A stretch of 64,000 bases of DNA from Neobacillus niacini (GCF_023715415.1 NZ_JAMBOB010000009.1:62001-126000); one strand, 5' to 3'; positions 16,538-25,676 are shown, counted from the stretch's first letter. Numbers and translations are program-made. Notes: generated by a model from the letters alone, not told the origin.

Positions 16538-17440
16538 ATGGGAATGTTAACGGACTCTTCTTTTAGAAAAAGAATAATGGATGAGTGGATATACGGTTAT
16601 TATCGTATTCAGGGAGTTGACTTTTACAACTTTAATTTTCACTCACATCAAGAATATGAGATTTATTTTTTTCACTCGGGTGATTGTAGGTATTTAATTA
16701 ACAATCGAATTTATGAGTTACAGCCTGGTGATATCATTCTACTGGATGGCATGACCTTGCATAAAGCGAATCCAGGAACAGACAGTACGTATACAAGAAG
16801 TACGATTCATTTTTCACCTATATGGCTCCGAGAGTCATTAATTGGACTAGGAATCCCTAATTTATTAGACCCGTTTAAAAAACTTAATAATTGCTTGCTT
16901 CGAACTGGTTACGATGAATTTGGTCAATTTGTAGATGGCAGCATTAAGGAGATTGGCCATTCTCTTACTCATATTGATGAAGAATTCCAGCGAACAGGTA
17001 AGAAAAATGAATTTCTAGAAGCGGAAATAAAACTTGAGTTAATTCAACTATTGATGGGAATTTATAAAATGAGTCAAAAAGAGTTATCTCAAGTAACGAG
17101 TAAAAAGTCGGAAAAAGAACTTCATACCGAAGCAATAGCCTCTTGGATTAATGAACACTATGCTGAAAAAATCAGTTTAGACAGAATTGCAGAGGAGTTA
17201 AGCTTGAGTAAGTATTATGCTTCACATATTTTTAAAGAAGTCACGGGCTTTACGGTGATGGAATATGTGATGGCCTGCCGACTTAACCAAGTAAAGTATT
17301 TGTTGGAAATGGAGCCTAATCTATCACTAACCGATATTTCTCGTGCAACAGGTTTTGAGAGTGTAGCCCATTTCAGCCGTTTTTTTAAAGAGAAGGTCGG
17401 GGTCACACCTTCACAGTATCGAAAAAACAAACACAGGTAG
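16538..17440 (+). CDS. AraC-family regulator with cupin domain
   Basis: This 300-residue protein has an N-terminal cupin-like sensor (FHSHQEYEIYFFHSGDCRYLINN, LQPGDIILL) and C-terminal double helix-turn-helix of the AraC type (EKISLDRIAEELSLSKYYASHIFKE, SLTDISRATGFESVAHFSRFFKE). The frame opens at GTG 16502, but AAAGGGTG at 16522-16529 sits eight bases before the ATG at 16538. It is the first gene of an operon with two sugar isomerases and two Gfo/Idh/MocA dehydrogenases, which it probably activates in response to their sugar. Confidence 0.88.
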   Translation: MGMLTDSSFRKRIMDEWIYGYYRIQGVDFYNFNFHSHQEYEIYFFHSGDCRYLINNRIYELQPGDIILLDGMTLHKANPGTDSTYTRSTIHFSPIWLRESLIGLGIPNLLDPFKKLNNCLLRTGYDEFGQFVDGSIKEIGHSLTHIDEEFQRTGKKNEFLEAEIKLELIQLLMGIYKMSQKELSQVTSKKSEKELHTEAIASWINEHYAEKISLDRIAEELSLSKYYASHIFKEVTGFTVMEYVMACRLNQVKYLLEMEPNLSLTDISRATGFESVAHFSRFFKEKVGVTPSQYRKNKHR

Positions 17441-17472
17441 CCCATATTCCTAGGACTAGGAGGAAAAAATAA

Positions 17473-18360
17473 ATGCATCAAGATTTATTGATTTCAGGAT
17501 TTTCAGATGAAATTTCATCGGATTTTGATACCCAGCTTGAGGTTGTCTCGAATTTGGGTATGAAATATATTTCGTTACGGGGCATTGATGGAAAAAATAT
17601 TGGGGATTTTACAGTAGATGAATTCAAAGAAACCGTACAGCCAAGACTGCAAAAGGCTGGAATAGGTGTTTCTTCCATTGGCTCACCTATTGGTAAAGTG
17701 TTTATCAATGATGAAGAAGGCTTTGCGAAACAGAAGCTTATGTTGGACACGCTTTGCCAAATCAGCAACTTGCTTGATTGCAACTATATGCGAATCTTCA
17801 GCTTCTATATTCCAAAGGGTGAGGATGCAGATCAATACCGTGGTGAAGTAGTTCGGAAGCTTAAGGAATTTGCTGCAATTGCTGAAAAATACCAGGTAAT
17901 ATTACTACATGAAAATGAAAAAGATATCTTTGGTGATATCGCCAGACGCTGTCATGAGATTTTAACAGAAGTTGCTTCTCCTTCCTTTAAAGGAATTTTC
18001 GACTTTGCTAATTTCGTACAGTGCGGTGAGGACACACAGGAGTGTTACAATCTCTTAAAAGATGAGATTGTTTATATACACATAAAGGATGCTGTAACAT
18101 CTGACAGTCAAAACGTTGTCTGTGGAACGGGTGAGGGGAAAATACCTGAACTACTAGCTCAGTTTATTAAGAGCGGCTATAAAGGCTTTTTAACTCTTGA
18201 GCCACATCTTGTTCTCTTTGATTCTCTGAAGGATTTAGAGCTTGAGGATGCGACTGAGATTATTAAGGACAACAAAGGGCTCGACGGTGCCGGCGGCTAC
18301 AAGCTTCAATATGAAGCACTTCTAGACATTCTTAACAAAATTGAAAGCGAGGGAATTTAA
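17473..18360 (+). CDS. Sugar phosphate isomerase/epimerase-like TIM barrel (1)
   Basis: This 295-residue xylose-isomerase-like TIM barrel has metal-ligand positions recognisable in LLHENEKDIFG, IFDFANFVQCG, YIHIKDA and TLEPHL. Such proteins isomerise or epimerise keto sugars, including 3-keto-glycosides in YcjR-type pathways. A strong GGAGG lies seven bases before the ATG; it starts 32 bp after the AraC gene and ends one base before the first dehydrogenase start, so translation is coupled. The exact substrate cannot be told from sequence. Confidence 0.8.
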   Translation: MHQDLLISGFSDEISSDFDTQLEVVSNLGMKYISLRGIDGKNIGDFTVDEFKETVQPRLQKAGIGVSSIGSPIGKVFINDEEGFAKQKLMLDTLCQISNLLDCNYMRIFSFYIPKGEDADQYRGEVVRKLKEFAAIAEKYQVILLHENEKDIFGDIARRCHEILTEVASPSFKGIFDFANFVQCGEDTQECYNLLKDEIVYIHIKDAVTSDSQNVVCGTGEGKIPELLAQFIKSGYKGFLTLEPHLVLFDSLKDLELEDATEIIKDNKGLDGAGGYKLQYEALLDILNKIESEGI

Positions 18361-18361
18361 A

Positions 18362-19522
18362 ATGGCAGATGTAAGATTAGGGATTATTGGTTTAGGTGCA
18401 GAAGGCGGTATGTACGCTAACTTTATTACTGAAGGCAAAGTAAAAAACATGGTGGTTGGTGCGATTTGTGATAATGATCCTGCTAAAAAACAAGTAGCAG
18501 AAGAGAAGTATCCTGGCGTTCCTTTCTACGATAATTATATCGATATGCTTGAAAGTGGTGATGTAGATGCAGTCGTTACAACTGTTCCGCATTACCTCCA
18601 TCCTGAAATGGGAATCGAATCACTAAAGAGAAACATTCATGCATTAGTGGAAAAACCAGCTGGTGTTTATACAAAACAAGTTAAAGAATTAAATGACTTT
18701 GCAGCTTCAAAGCCTGAACTTAAGTTCGCAATTTTCTTTAACCAGCGGACAAATCCACTTTATAAAAAAGTAAAAGAAATTATTGATAATGGTGAAATCG
18801 GCAGCATCCGCAGTACCAACTGGATTATTACTACTTGGTGGAGACCTCAAGGTTACTATAATCAAAGTGAATGGAGAGCAACTTGGGGTGGAGAAGGCGG
18901 CGGTGTCCTTGTAAACCAAGCGCCACACCAAATTGACTTGCTTCAATGGATTTGCGGCATGCCGAAAAAGGTTTATGCAAAAGTAAACTATGGCTATCAA
19001 AGAGATATTGTGGTTGAAGACGATGTAACAGCCGTATTTGACTATGGAAATGGTGCTACTGGTGTATTTGTAACGAAGACACACGATGTAATGGGGACAG
19101 ACCGTTTAGAAATCCATGGTGATAAAGGAAAAATCGTTGTAGACGATAGTAAGAAAGTTACCATCAAGCGCCTGAAACAATCTGAGAGAGAAATGAGCGA
19201 TTCTATGGATATGTCAGATGTTATGAAGCTGTTTATGGGCGGCGGCGCTGGTGATATTTTCACTGAGGAAGTAATTGACTTTGGAAATGTCTGGGGCGAA
19301 CAGCACATCGCCGTATTAGAAGACTTTGCATCTGCGATTGTGGAAGATACATCATTACTAGCTCCTGGCAGCGACGGCATTAACGGTGTTAGACTTGCAA
19401 ATGCTATGCACTTGTCAAGCTGGTTAGGAAAGGAAATCGAAGTACCATTCGATGAAGATTTATTCCTAGAAGAATTAAACAAGCGTATTGCCGAAGAAGG
19501 AAAATACCCGGTTAGAAAGTAA
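18362..19522 (+). CDS. Gfo/Idh/MocA-family oxidoreductase (1)
   Basis: This 386-residue protein has an N-terminal NAD(P) Rossmann motif (GIIGLGAEGGMYA) and the family hallmark EKPAGVY with the catalytic Lys, then the C-terminal sugar-binding sheet domain (GGVLVNQAPHQIDLLQWICG). It probably oxidises or reduces a sugar, glycoside or inositol hydroxyl, often at C3. The ATG at 18362 is one base after the previous stop; an earlier in-frame codon at 18341 would overlap the isomerase. A large hairpin separates it from the next gene. Confidence 0.85.
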   Translation: MADVRLGIIGLGAEGGMYANFITEGKVKNMVVGAICDNDPAKKQVAEEKYPGVPFYDNYIDMLESGDVDAVVTTVPHYLHPEMGIESLKRNIHALVEKPAGVYTKQVKELNDFAASKPELKFAIFFNQRTNPLYKKVKEIIDNGEIGSIRSTNWIITTWWRPQGYYNQSEWRATWGGEGGGVLVNQAPHQIDLLQWICGMPKKVYAKVNYGYQRDIVVEDDVTAVFDYGNGATGVFVTKTHDVMGTDRLEIHGDKGKIVVDDSKKVTIKRLKQSEREMSDSMDMSDVMKLFMGGGAGDIFTEEVIDFGNVWGEQHIAVLEDFASAIVEDTSLLAPGSDGINGVRLANAMHLSSWLGKEIEVPFDEDLFLEELNKRIAEEGKYPVRK

Positions 19523-19532
19523 TTGATCACAT

Positions 19533-19571
19533 GAAACGAACTCATCGCTCATGCAGCTATGAGTTCGTTTC
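19533..19571 (+). other. Perfect 13-bp intercistronic hairpin
   Basis: GAAACGAACTCAT (19533-19545) pairs without mismatch with ATGAGTTCGTTTC (19559-19571) around a 13-nt loop that can itself pair GCT/AGC. No T-run follows, so it is more likely an mRNA-stability or processing element than a terminator. Confidence 0.7.
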
Positions 19572-19617
19572 AAAAGTCTGTTTAGGAATAGAGCCTTTAT
19601 AAAAAGGGGAGAAACAA

Positions 19618-20622
19618 ATGCTAAAAGTAGCAGTAATCGGACTTGGAGATATTTCAAAAATTCATATTCCAGCTATACAAGCTAACCCAAATGCTGAGTT
19701 AGTGGCAGTGTGTGATCTTGATGAAACATTAAAAGACAACGTACCTGGGGTAAACTTTTACAGTGATTATCACGAAATGCTTGAAAAAGAAAACCTTGAT
19801 GTTGTTCATAATTGTCTGCCTCACTATCTACATTACCCGGTAACAAGAGATTGTGTAGAAGCGGGAGTTCATGTGTTCCAAGAAAAGCCGCTGGGCCTGA
19901 ACAGTGAGGAAGGACAGGCACTTGTTAAACTAGAGGAAAACCACAGTGATGTTAAAATCGGTGTGTGTTTGCAAAACCGTTATAATGAGTCGTTTGAAAT
20001 GCTGAGAGAGATTGTCCAAAGCGGAGAATATGGCAAAGTTATTGGAGTAAAAGGTTTGGTGGCCTGGTATCGACCAAAGTCTTACTATGATGTTAAACCA
20101 TGGCGGGGAAAAATGGAGTACGCTGGCGGCGGATCCATGATTAATCAATCCCTTCATACCCTAGATTTAATACAGCTTGTCGGCGGAAAAATCGAATCAA
20201 TAAAGGGTTCAGTGGACCAGCTATTGGATTATGGAATTGAAGTAGAAGACACTGCCTCTGCACATATTCTCTTCCAAAACGGAGCAAGAGGATTATTTTT
20301 TTCAACGAATGCCAATGCTGAGAACTCCAGTGTAGAGCTCGAAGTCAGTCTTGAAAAAGGTAAATTTATCATTAAAGACAGCATTCTAATGAGAATAAAT
20401 GAAGAGGGGAAAAAGGAAGAACTGGTAGAAGACGCTAAACTGCCTGGCTCGAAATTCTATTACGGTGCCAGCCATGCGAAAACGATCAATCAATTCTATA
20501 ACTGTATTTTACAAGGCACTGATGATTATGTTCATGCAAAGGATGCACTCGTTTCCATACAAATGATTGATGCCATTCGACTTTCTTCAGAGACAAAACA
20601 AAGTATTAAGATGGAGGGATAA
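19618..20622 (+). CDS. Gfo/Idh/MocA-family oxidoreductase (2)
   Basis: This 334-residue protein has the dinucleotide motif IGLGDISKIHIPAI, the EKPLGLN hallmark and the C-terminal AGGGSMINQSLHTLDLIQLVGG domain. It is clearly diverged from its neighbour, so the two probably act on different substrates or in opposite redox directions. Two bases separate its stop codon from the start of the second isomerase, and AGGAG-like GGGGAG precedes its ATG. Paired dehydrogenases with paired isomerases recall the E. coli YcjQ/YcjR/YcjS glucoside-to-guloside system. Confidence 0.85.
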   Translation: MLKVAVIGLGDISKIHIPAIQANPNAELVAVCDLDETLKDNVPGVNFYSDYHEMLEKENLDVVHNCLPHYLHYPVTRDCVEAGVHVFQEKPLGLNSEEGQALVKLEENHSDVKIGVCLQNRYNESFEMLREIVQSGEYGKVIGVKGLVAWYRPKSYYDVKPWRGKMEYAGGGSMINQSLHTLDLIQLVGGKIESIKGSVDQLLDYGIEVEDTASAHILFQNGARGLFFSTNANAENSSVELEVSLEKGKFIIKDSILMRINEEGKKEELVEDAKLPGSKFYYGASHAKTINQFYNCILQGTDDYVHAKDALVSIQMIDAIRLSSETKQSIKMEG

Positions 20623-20624
20623 CC

Positions 20625-21488
20625 ATGAAAAAAGGTAAAATCGGCGTTCAAATGATGATGCTAAAAGGCAAGGTAGAAGAACTTGGTGTTTATGAGACTT
20701 TAAGACAAGTAAGAGAGCTTGGCTATGGTGCTGTAGAGGTATCACAAATTCCAATGACACCTGAGAATGTTGCAGAGTTAAAACGAGCAAGTGAAGATTT
20801 TGATATCAAAATTGCTGCTCTTTCAGCTGCACTAGAGCCAATGATGCCTGGTATGCCAGGTGAAACACTATCCAATGATTTTGATAAAATTGTAAGCGAT
20901 TGTAAGACATTAAATTGTAATTTCCTACGAATTGGTATGCTTCCATTTACTAATATTGGTCATAAAGATAAGATTATGGATTTTGTTCTAAAGTGCGAGG
21001 CAGTTGCAGAAAAGTTAGCACAGCACGGTATTGAATTGTACTACCATAACCACCATATTGAGTTCCAAAAATATGATGGTGAATACTTATTAGACATTAT
21101 CAAGAACAATACTTCGAAAATTGGTTTCGAAATGGATGTTCACTGGATTCACCGCGGCGGTCTAAATCCTGTTGAAGTATTAAAAAATTATGCAGGCCGT
21201 ATTTCTTTAATACACTTAAAAGATTATCGCATCGGTCAATTTGATGTAAGTGTATTAGAGGGAGGATTCGAGCCCGCTAAGTTCTTTACTGCCTTCAATA
21301 ATACCGTCCAATTCGCAGAACTAGGAGCAGGCAGCCTGGATCTTAAAGCGATTATTGAGGCAGGCCTGGAAAGCGGCTCACAGTACTTCTTAGTAGAACA
21401 GGATGATTTATATGGACGCGATCCATTTGACTGTCTAAGAGACTCAGCTAACCACTTAAGAGAGCTAGGATATGCTGACTGGTTTTAA
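20625..21488 (+). CDS. Sugar phosphate isomerase/epimerase-like TIM barrel (2)
   Basis: This 287-residue TIM-barrel protein of the xylose-isomerase-like superfamily has metal-binding motifs in ELYYHNHHIEF, GFEMDVHWIHRGG, LIHLKDY and FLVEQDDLYG. It is of a different subgroup from the isomerase at 17473 and closer in pattern to YcjR-like and IolE-like proteins. It is the last gene of the AraC-led operon and is followed by a strong terminator. A degenerate copy of its last 31 codons is found at 23678-23788, a scar of the downstream duplication. Confidence 0.8.
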   Translation: MKKGKIGVQMMMLKGKVEELGVYETLRQVRELGYGAVEVSQIPMTPENVAELKRASEDFDIKIAALSAALEPMMPGMPGETLSNDFDKIVSDCKTLNCNFLRIGMLPFTNIGHKDKIMDFVLKCEAVAEKLAQHGIELYYHNHHIEFQKYDGEYLLDIIKNNTSKIGFEMDVHWIHRGGLNPVEVLKNYAGRISLIHLKDYRIGQFDVSVLEGGFEPAKFFTAFNNTVQFAELGAGSLDLKAIIEAGLESGSQYFLVEQDDLYGRDPFDCLRDSANHLRELGYADWF

Positions 21489-21512
21489 TATATTGAAAAA
21501 GTAAATTACAGC

Positions 21513-21541
21513 AAGGCAGTGGGTCGTCCACTGCCTTTTTT
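21513..21541 (+). terminator. Terminator of the AraC-led operon
   Basis: AAGGCAGTGG (21513-21522) pairs with CCACTGCCTT (21528-21537), with a following T-run. Confidence 0.9.
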
Positions 21542-21638
21542 GTGCTGGGGGTACTTTACCAAGGAAGAGGATTTCCTATGTATTCCTCTTAGGAAAGTGA
21601 TATTCTATCAACATAATCTTTAGAAAATTAAAAACCTA

Positions 21639-21700
21639 TTGACTAGAGATTGAAGAGGTGGTATTCTTTAATTAATTAATTAGTTCACTAAACTAATTAA
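21639..21700 (+). promoter_or_regulatory. First promoter plus ROK operator (symmetrical AACTAA class) of GPH transporter 2
   Basis: TTGACT (21639-21644), 17 bp, TATTCT (21662-21667). Operator 21676-21700 has perfect half-sites TTAATTAGTT and AACTAATTAA around CACTA. A variant cre-like TGAAAGGGTTTTCA lies at 21747-21760. Confidence 0.78.
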
Positions 21701-21856
21701 ATAATCGGATAATAGTTTCATAGGAATTTTTATTTTTTACTGGATGTGAAAGGGTTTTCATTGGAGGGAGTGGCTAGGTTACAGGAGGGAGGGAAATTAT
21801 CAAAATTTAAACTTTTGGTTACCTAAATCCTCCAGAAAAAATTATTAATAAAAGTA

Positions 21857-21923
21857 TTGTAAATGAAAGCGGATTCAATTATGATAAGAGTGTGGTAATT
21901 AGTTAGTTCATTAAACAAATTAA
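21857..21923 (+). promoter_or_regulatory. Second promoter, cre-in-spacer and ROK operator (hybrid class) of GPH transporter 2
   Basis: TTGTAA (21857-21862), 17 bp, TATGAT (21880-21885). TGAAAGCGGATTCA (21864-21877), a cre match, fills the spacer. Operator 21899-21923 has TTAGTTAGTT, CATTA and AACAAATTAA. Transporter 2 therefore has two promoters in series, each with its own operator. Confidence 0.72.
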
Positions 21924-21966
21924 AGGGTAAAATTTCCACTGGCAAATAATTAAACATTAACTTTAA

Positions 21967-21986
21967 TGAAAGCGGTTAAACCGCTT
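21967..21986. promoter_or_regulatory. Palindrome in the leader of GPH transporter 2
   Basis: AAGCGGTT-A-AACCGCTT (21970-21986) is a perfect 8-1-8 palindrome directly before the AGGAGG ribosome binding site. Its left part also reads as a cre-like TGAAAGCGGTT. It could be a CcpA site or a hairpin that controls ribosome access. Confidence 0.5.
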
Positions 21987-22002
21987 AGAGGAGGAACTGC
22001 AC

Positions 22003-23460
22003 ATGACAACAGCAGCAGTTAATAATCAGCAATACAATAAAGCAAAACTTTGGGAAATTGGTTTCTTCGCTTTAAATAACACTGCAACCAATCTTTACAT
22101 GTTTATTTTGGCTTTTGTTTCCTACTACGCAGCGGGAGTTGCGGGTATTGCAGTAGTTGTAGTAAGTACTATTTTAATGAGTATGAGAATTTGGGACGGA
22201 GTTACGGATCCAATCATTGGTTTCTTGGTAGATAAAACAGAGGGTAAGTTCGGAAAGTTCCGACCTTTTATGGTGATTGGTAATATTTTCTTAGCAGCTA
22301 CTATCCTCGTATTATATAATGTTACACACTTATTACCGGAATCATTCAGACTGCTATTCTTTATCTTAATCTATGCCATTCATATTATTGGTTATACATG
22401 TCAAACTTCCGTTACAAAGGCTGCACAAACGGTATTAACAAATGACCCTAAACAGCGTCCTTTATTCGCAGTATTTGATGGTATTTATAACACAATTTTA
22501 TTCACTCTTGGACAAGTTTACGTAGCATCATATTTAATTAAAAAACATGGCGATTTTAATATGGGCTTATTCACAGAACTAAACACTCTAGCTATTATTC
22601 TTTCAGGTATATTTACCGTATTAGCTGTAATTGGAATCTCAAGCAAAGACAAGAAAGAGTTCTTTGGATTAGCAGAAGATACAGTTAAAACGAAATTCAG
22701 CGATTTCTGGCCGCTTCTTAAAGGTAATAAACCATTACTAAAACTAATTTTTGCTGTAACAGTTGACAAATTAGCATTCTCACTTTTGCGCCATTCCGTC
22801 GTAATGGTTATGATATTCGGGATTTTAATCGGCGATTATGCGTTGAGCGGTACAGTATCGATGATTACCATTGTTCCAACCTTATTAATTACTTTCTGGG
22901 CAGTGGCAAAAGCAAGAAAAATAGGTATGAAAAAAGCGTTCCTTTTTTCAACTTGGATTGCATTAGGTGCTTTCGTCGCATTAGTTGCAATGTTTACTCT
23001 AATTGATGGTTCAAGCATCTCTATGTCTAACCTTGGAATTACTACCATCTTGTTCTTTGTTTTATACACAATGGCAATGGGCTTTGGCGGTGTTCCATCA
23101 ACACTTGTAAACCCAATGATCGCTGATGTATCCGATTATGAGACAGATAAATCAGGAAGATATGTACCAGGTATGATTGGAACATTGTTCTCTTTCATTG
23201 ATAAATTAATCACATCTTTAGCACCAGCCATTGTTGGTTTTGCAGTAGCGTTAATCGGGTTTAAAGATGCATTCCCAACAGTAACGGATACGTTAACACC
23301 AGAATTAAAACTTGTAACAATTATTTTAGCCTTTGTTATTCCAGCTGTTGCATTGGTTATTTCAGGTCTAACGATGTCTCGCTATGAACTTGATGATAAG
23401 AAAATGGCAGAAATACAAGAGAGTATTAATGCGAAGAAATCAAAGAGTAAAGTTGCATAA
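22003..23460 (+). CDS. GPH-family sugar:cation symporter 2
   Basis: This 485-residue transporter has about 12 membrane segments, with GPH signatures MRIWDGVTDPIIGFLVDKT and GKFGKFRPFMVIGN. It is a close paralogue of the transporter at 24201, aligning over its full length, and more distant from transporter 1. Its start follows GAGGAGG. It should import a glycoside or uronide used by the neighbouring catabolic genes; the precise sugar is unknown. Confidence 0.83.
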   Translation: MTTAAVNNQQYNKAKLWEIGFFALNNTATNLYMFILAFVSYYAAGVAGIAVVVVSTILMSMRIWDGVTDPIIGFLVDKTEGKFGKFRPFMVIGNIFLAATILVLYNVTHLLPESFRLLFFILIYAIHIIGYTCQTSVTKAAQTVLTNDPKQRPLFAVFDGIYNTILFTLGQVYVASYLIKKHGDFNMGLFTELNTLAIILSGIFTVLAVIGISSKDKKEFFGLAEDTVKTKFSDFWPLLKGNKPLLKLIFAVTVDKLAFSLLRHSVVMVMIFGILIGDYALSGTVSMITIVPTLLITFWAVAKARKIGMKKAFLFSTWIALGAFVALVAMFTLIDGSSISMSNLGITTILFFVLYTMAMGFGGVPSTLVNPMIADVSDYETDKSGRYVPGMIGTLFSFIDKLITSLAPAIVGFAVALIGFKDAFPTVTDTLTPELKLVTIILAFVIPAVALVISGLTMSRYELDDKKMAEIQESINAKKSKSKVA

Positions 23461-23519
23461 GTTGATAACGGTTTCTTTGAAAGTTATGTAATAGTTTAAT
23501 CTTTAAATTATTCATAGTT

Positions 23520-23565
23520 AAATCCCCTTTGTTAGTAGTAATACTGATTCAGAGGGGATTTTTTG
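23520..23565 (+). terminator. Terminator of GPH transporter 2
   Basis: AATCCCCT (23521-23528) pairs with AGGGGATT (23553-23560) around a 24-nt loop, followed by TTTT. Confidence 0.72.
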
Positions 23566-23677
23566 TTTAAAAAAATGTTTGTAGTTTATCAATCGGAAAC
23601 AATACGAGTCAATAAATTAGAATTATTAAGCAGGATTAGAGAATGATTTTTGTTTCTCGGTACAATATAATCAAAGT

Positions 23678-23788
23678 ATGTCAAGCTACTTAGTAGAGCG
23701 GAATGATGTGTATGGAAGCGATCCATTTCATTGCCTAAGAGACTCTACTGATAAATTAAGAAAACTAGGTTATGCTGACTGGTTTTAA
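23678..23788 (+). pseudogene. Remnant of a sugar isomerase 3' end left by tandem duplication
   Basis: An ATG-initiated 36-codon frame reads VYGSDPFHCLRDS and ends KLGYADWF, matching VYG/LYGRDPFDCLRDS and ELGYADWF at the end of the isomerase gene at 20625-21488. The matching DNA continues past the stop codon (TTTTAATATATT...AAAAAGTAAA) to a decayed copy of the terminator at about 23814-23842. Just upstream is a TATAAT-containing stretch that resembles the AraC promoter region near 16425-16480. It is too short to be functional. Confidence 0.8.
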
Positions 23789-23945
23789 TATATTAAAAAA
23801 GTAAAACACGAAAAAGGCAGTCGATGTCCGCTGCTTTTTTTACGGGGAAAATGAACAGAAAACACGGTTAAAAAAAGCTCTCATACTAATTAGCCAAGGG
23901 AAAAAGGCGTCATAGCAACAAAGTTATTAGAAAATTAAAAATCTA

Positions 23946-24006
23946 TTGACGAGAGATAATAGAGATGGTATTCTTTATTTAATAATTAGTTTATTAAACT
24001 AATTAA
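23946..24006 (+). promoter_or_regulatory. Promoter plus ROK operator (symmetrical AACTAA class) of GPH transporter 3
   Basis: TTGACG (23946-23951), 17 bp, TATTCT (23969-23974). Operator 23982-24006 has ATAATTAGTT, TATTA and AACTAATTAA. A variant cre-like TGAAAGGGGTTTCA lies at 24054-24067, and a cre-like TGAAAGCGTTTAAC in the leader at 24170-24183. The stretch is a recognisable duplicate of 21600-21760. Confidence 0.78.
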
Positions 24007-24200
24007 AAAAATGAATAATAGTTTAAAAGAAATCATATTTTTTTAATTAGAAATGAAAGGGGTTTCATTAAAGGGAGGGCGACAGGAAAAGGGTAGTTAA
24101 TAGGTGATTTGGAGTTGTTATGGGAACAGGGGATTTCTAGGGAGATAGTTATCAAAATATTCGAGTAAATGAAAGCGTTTAACTACAAGGGGGCGAAATC

Positions 24201-25676
24201 ATGTCAAATGCAATAGTAGAAAATAAGAATCAATACAACACAGCAAAATTATGGCAAATTGGATTTTTTGCATTAAACAATACCGCAACAAATCTATATA
24301 TGTTTGCTTTGGGTTTTATATCGTATTATGCCGCGGGTATTGCGGGGGTAGCGGTAGTTGCTGTTAGTACAATATTAACATTTATGCGTATCTGGGATAG
24401 TGTTACTGACCCAATTATCGGGTTTATTATTGATAAAACAGAGTCAAAGCTTGGTAAGTTTAGACCAATGATGATTATTGGACAAGTTATTATGGCTTCA
24501 ACAGTAATCTTAATGTATAATGTCACCCACCTTGTTCCAGACGGATTTACACTGATCTTTTTCATCCTTATTTATGGTGTTTATATCATTGGGTATACCT
24601 TTCAAACAGCTGTTACAAAAGCGGCACAAACAGTATTAACAAATGATCCAAAGCAGCGTCCGGTATTTGCAGTTTTTGATGCAACGTATAACATTGCATT
24701 ATTTACTCTCGGGCAAATCGCTGTAGCATCTTACTTGGTACCTAAACATGGCGGTTTTAATAAAATTGGTTTATTTATAGAATTAAATACGTATGCAATT
24801 GTTGGTTCAGCAGTATTCACATTTTTAGCTATCATTGGAATTTGGGCAAAGGACCGAAAAGAATTCTTCGGATTAGCAGAGCAAACAGTACAAACAAAAT
24901 TCCGTGATTACTGGCCAATCTTTAAAGGAAACAGACCATTGCAGATGCTTACAATCGCTGCGTCTACTGACAAATTAGCTGGCAGTATTGTTAGACACCC
25001 TGCCGTGCTCGTTATGTTTTTTGGGCTAATGATTGGTGATTATGCACTAAGTGGAACTTTAGGACTTGTAACACTAATCCCTACTCTTCTTGTTACCTTT
25101 GTTGGAATTGGAATTGCTAGGAAACGTGGCTTGAAAAGGACATTTGTGGGAGGCACGTGGCTGGCATTGATTTCTTTTGCAATATTGTCGGTATTTATGT
25201 TAATGATTGATCCAAAAGACATATCCCTTAGTAACATTGGGGTTGTAACCGTTATCTTTCTAATCTTATACGGAGCAGGAATTGGTTTTGGTTCTTTAAC
25301 AGGCAATATGGTTATCCCTATGATTGCAGATTGTTCTGACTATGAAACGTATCGAACAGGACGTTACGTTCCAGGGATGCTGGGGACGATTTTCTCCTTT
25401 GTCGATAAAATGATCTCATCTTTAGCGGCAACCATTGTTGGATTCATGGTGGCGATGATTGGCTTTAAGGAGGATTTCCCACAGCTTGATGATACGTTTA
25501 CAACCCAATTACTTATTATGACAATGATTCTAAAGTTTGGCTTCCCAATACTTGGATGGATCGCATCCATTATCGCAATGAAGTTTTATGATTTGGACGA
25601 TGCAAAAATGGCTGAAATCCAAAAATCTATTGCAGATATTAAAGCAAAAGCGAGCAAAGATAAAGCAGCAGTATAA
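24201..25676 (+). CDS. GPH-family sugar:cation symporter 3
   Basis: This 491-residue paralogue of transporter 2 shares most of MRIWD-VTDPIIGF-DKTE, the KAAQTVLTNDPKQRP block and the long C-terminal MADCSDYET-like segment. The pair arose by tandem duplication that also copied the promoter, operator and the end of the preceding gene. Substrate range may have diverged. GGGGGCG gives the ribosome binding site. Confidence 0.83.
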   Translation: MSNAIVENKNQYNTAKLWQIGFFALNNTATNLYMFALGFISYYAAGIAGVAVVAVSTILTFMRIWDSVTDPIIGFIIDKTESKLGKFRPMMIIGQVIMASTVILMYNVTHLVPDGFTLIFFILIYGVYIIGYTFQTAVTKAAQTVLTNDPKQRPVFAVFDATYNIALFTLGQIAVASYLVPKHGGFNKIGLFIELNTYAIVGSAVFTFLAIIGIWAKDRKEFFGLAEQTVQTKFRDYWPIFKGNRPLQMLTIAASTDKLAGSIVRHPAVLVMFFGLMIGDYALSGTLGLVTLIPTLLVTFVGIGIARKRGLKRTFVGGTWLALISFAILSVFMLMIDPKDISLSNIGVVTVIFLILYGAGIGFGSLTGNMVIPMIADCSDYETYRTGRYVPGMLGTIFSFVDKMISSLAATIVGFMVAMIGFKEDFPQLDDTFTTQLLIMTMILKFGFPILGWIASIIAMKFYDLDDAKMAEIQKSIADIKAKASKDKAAV

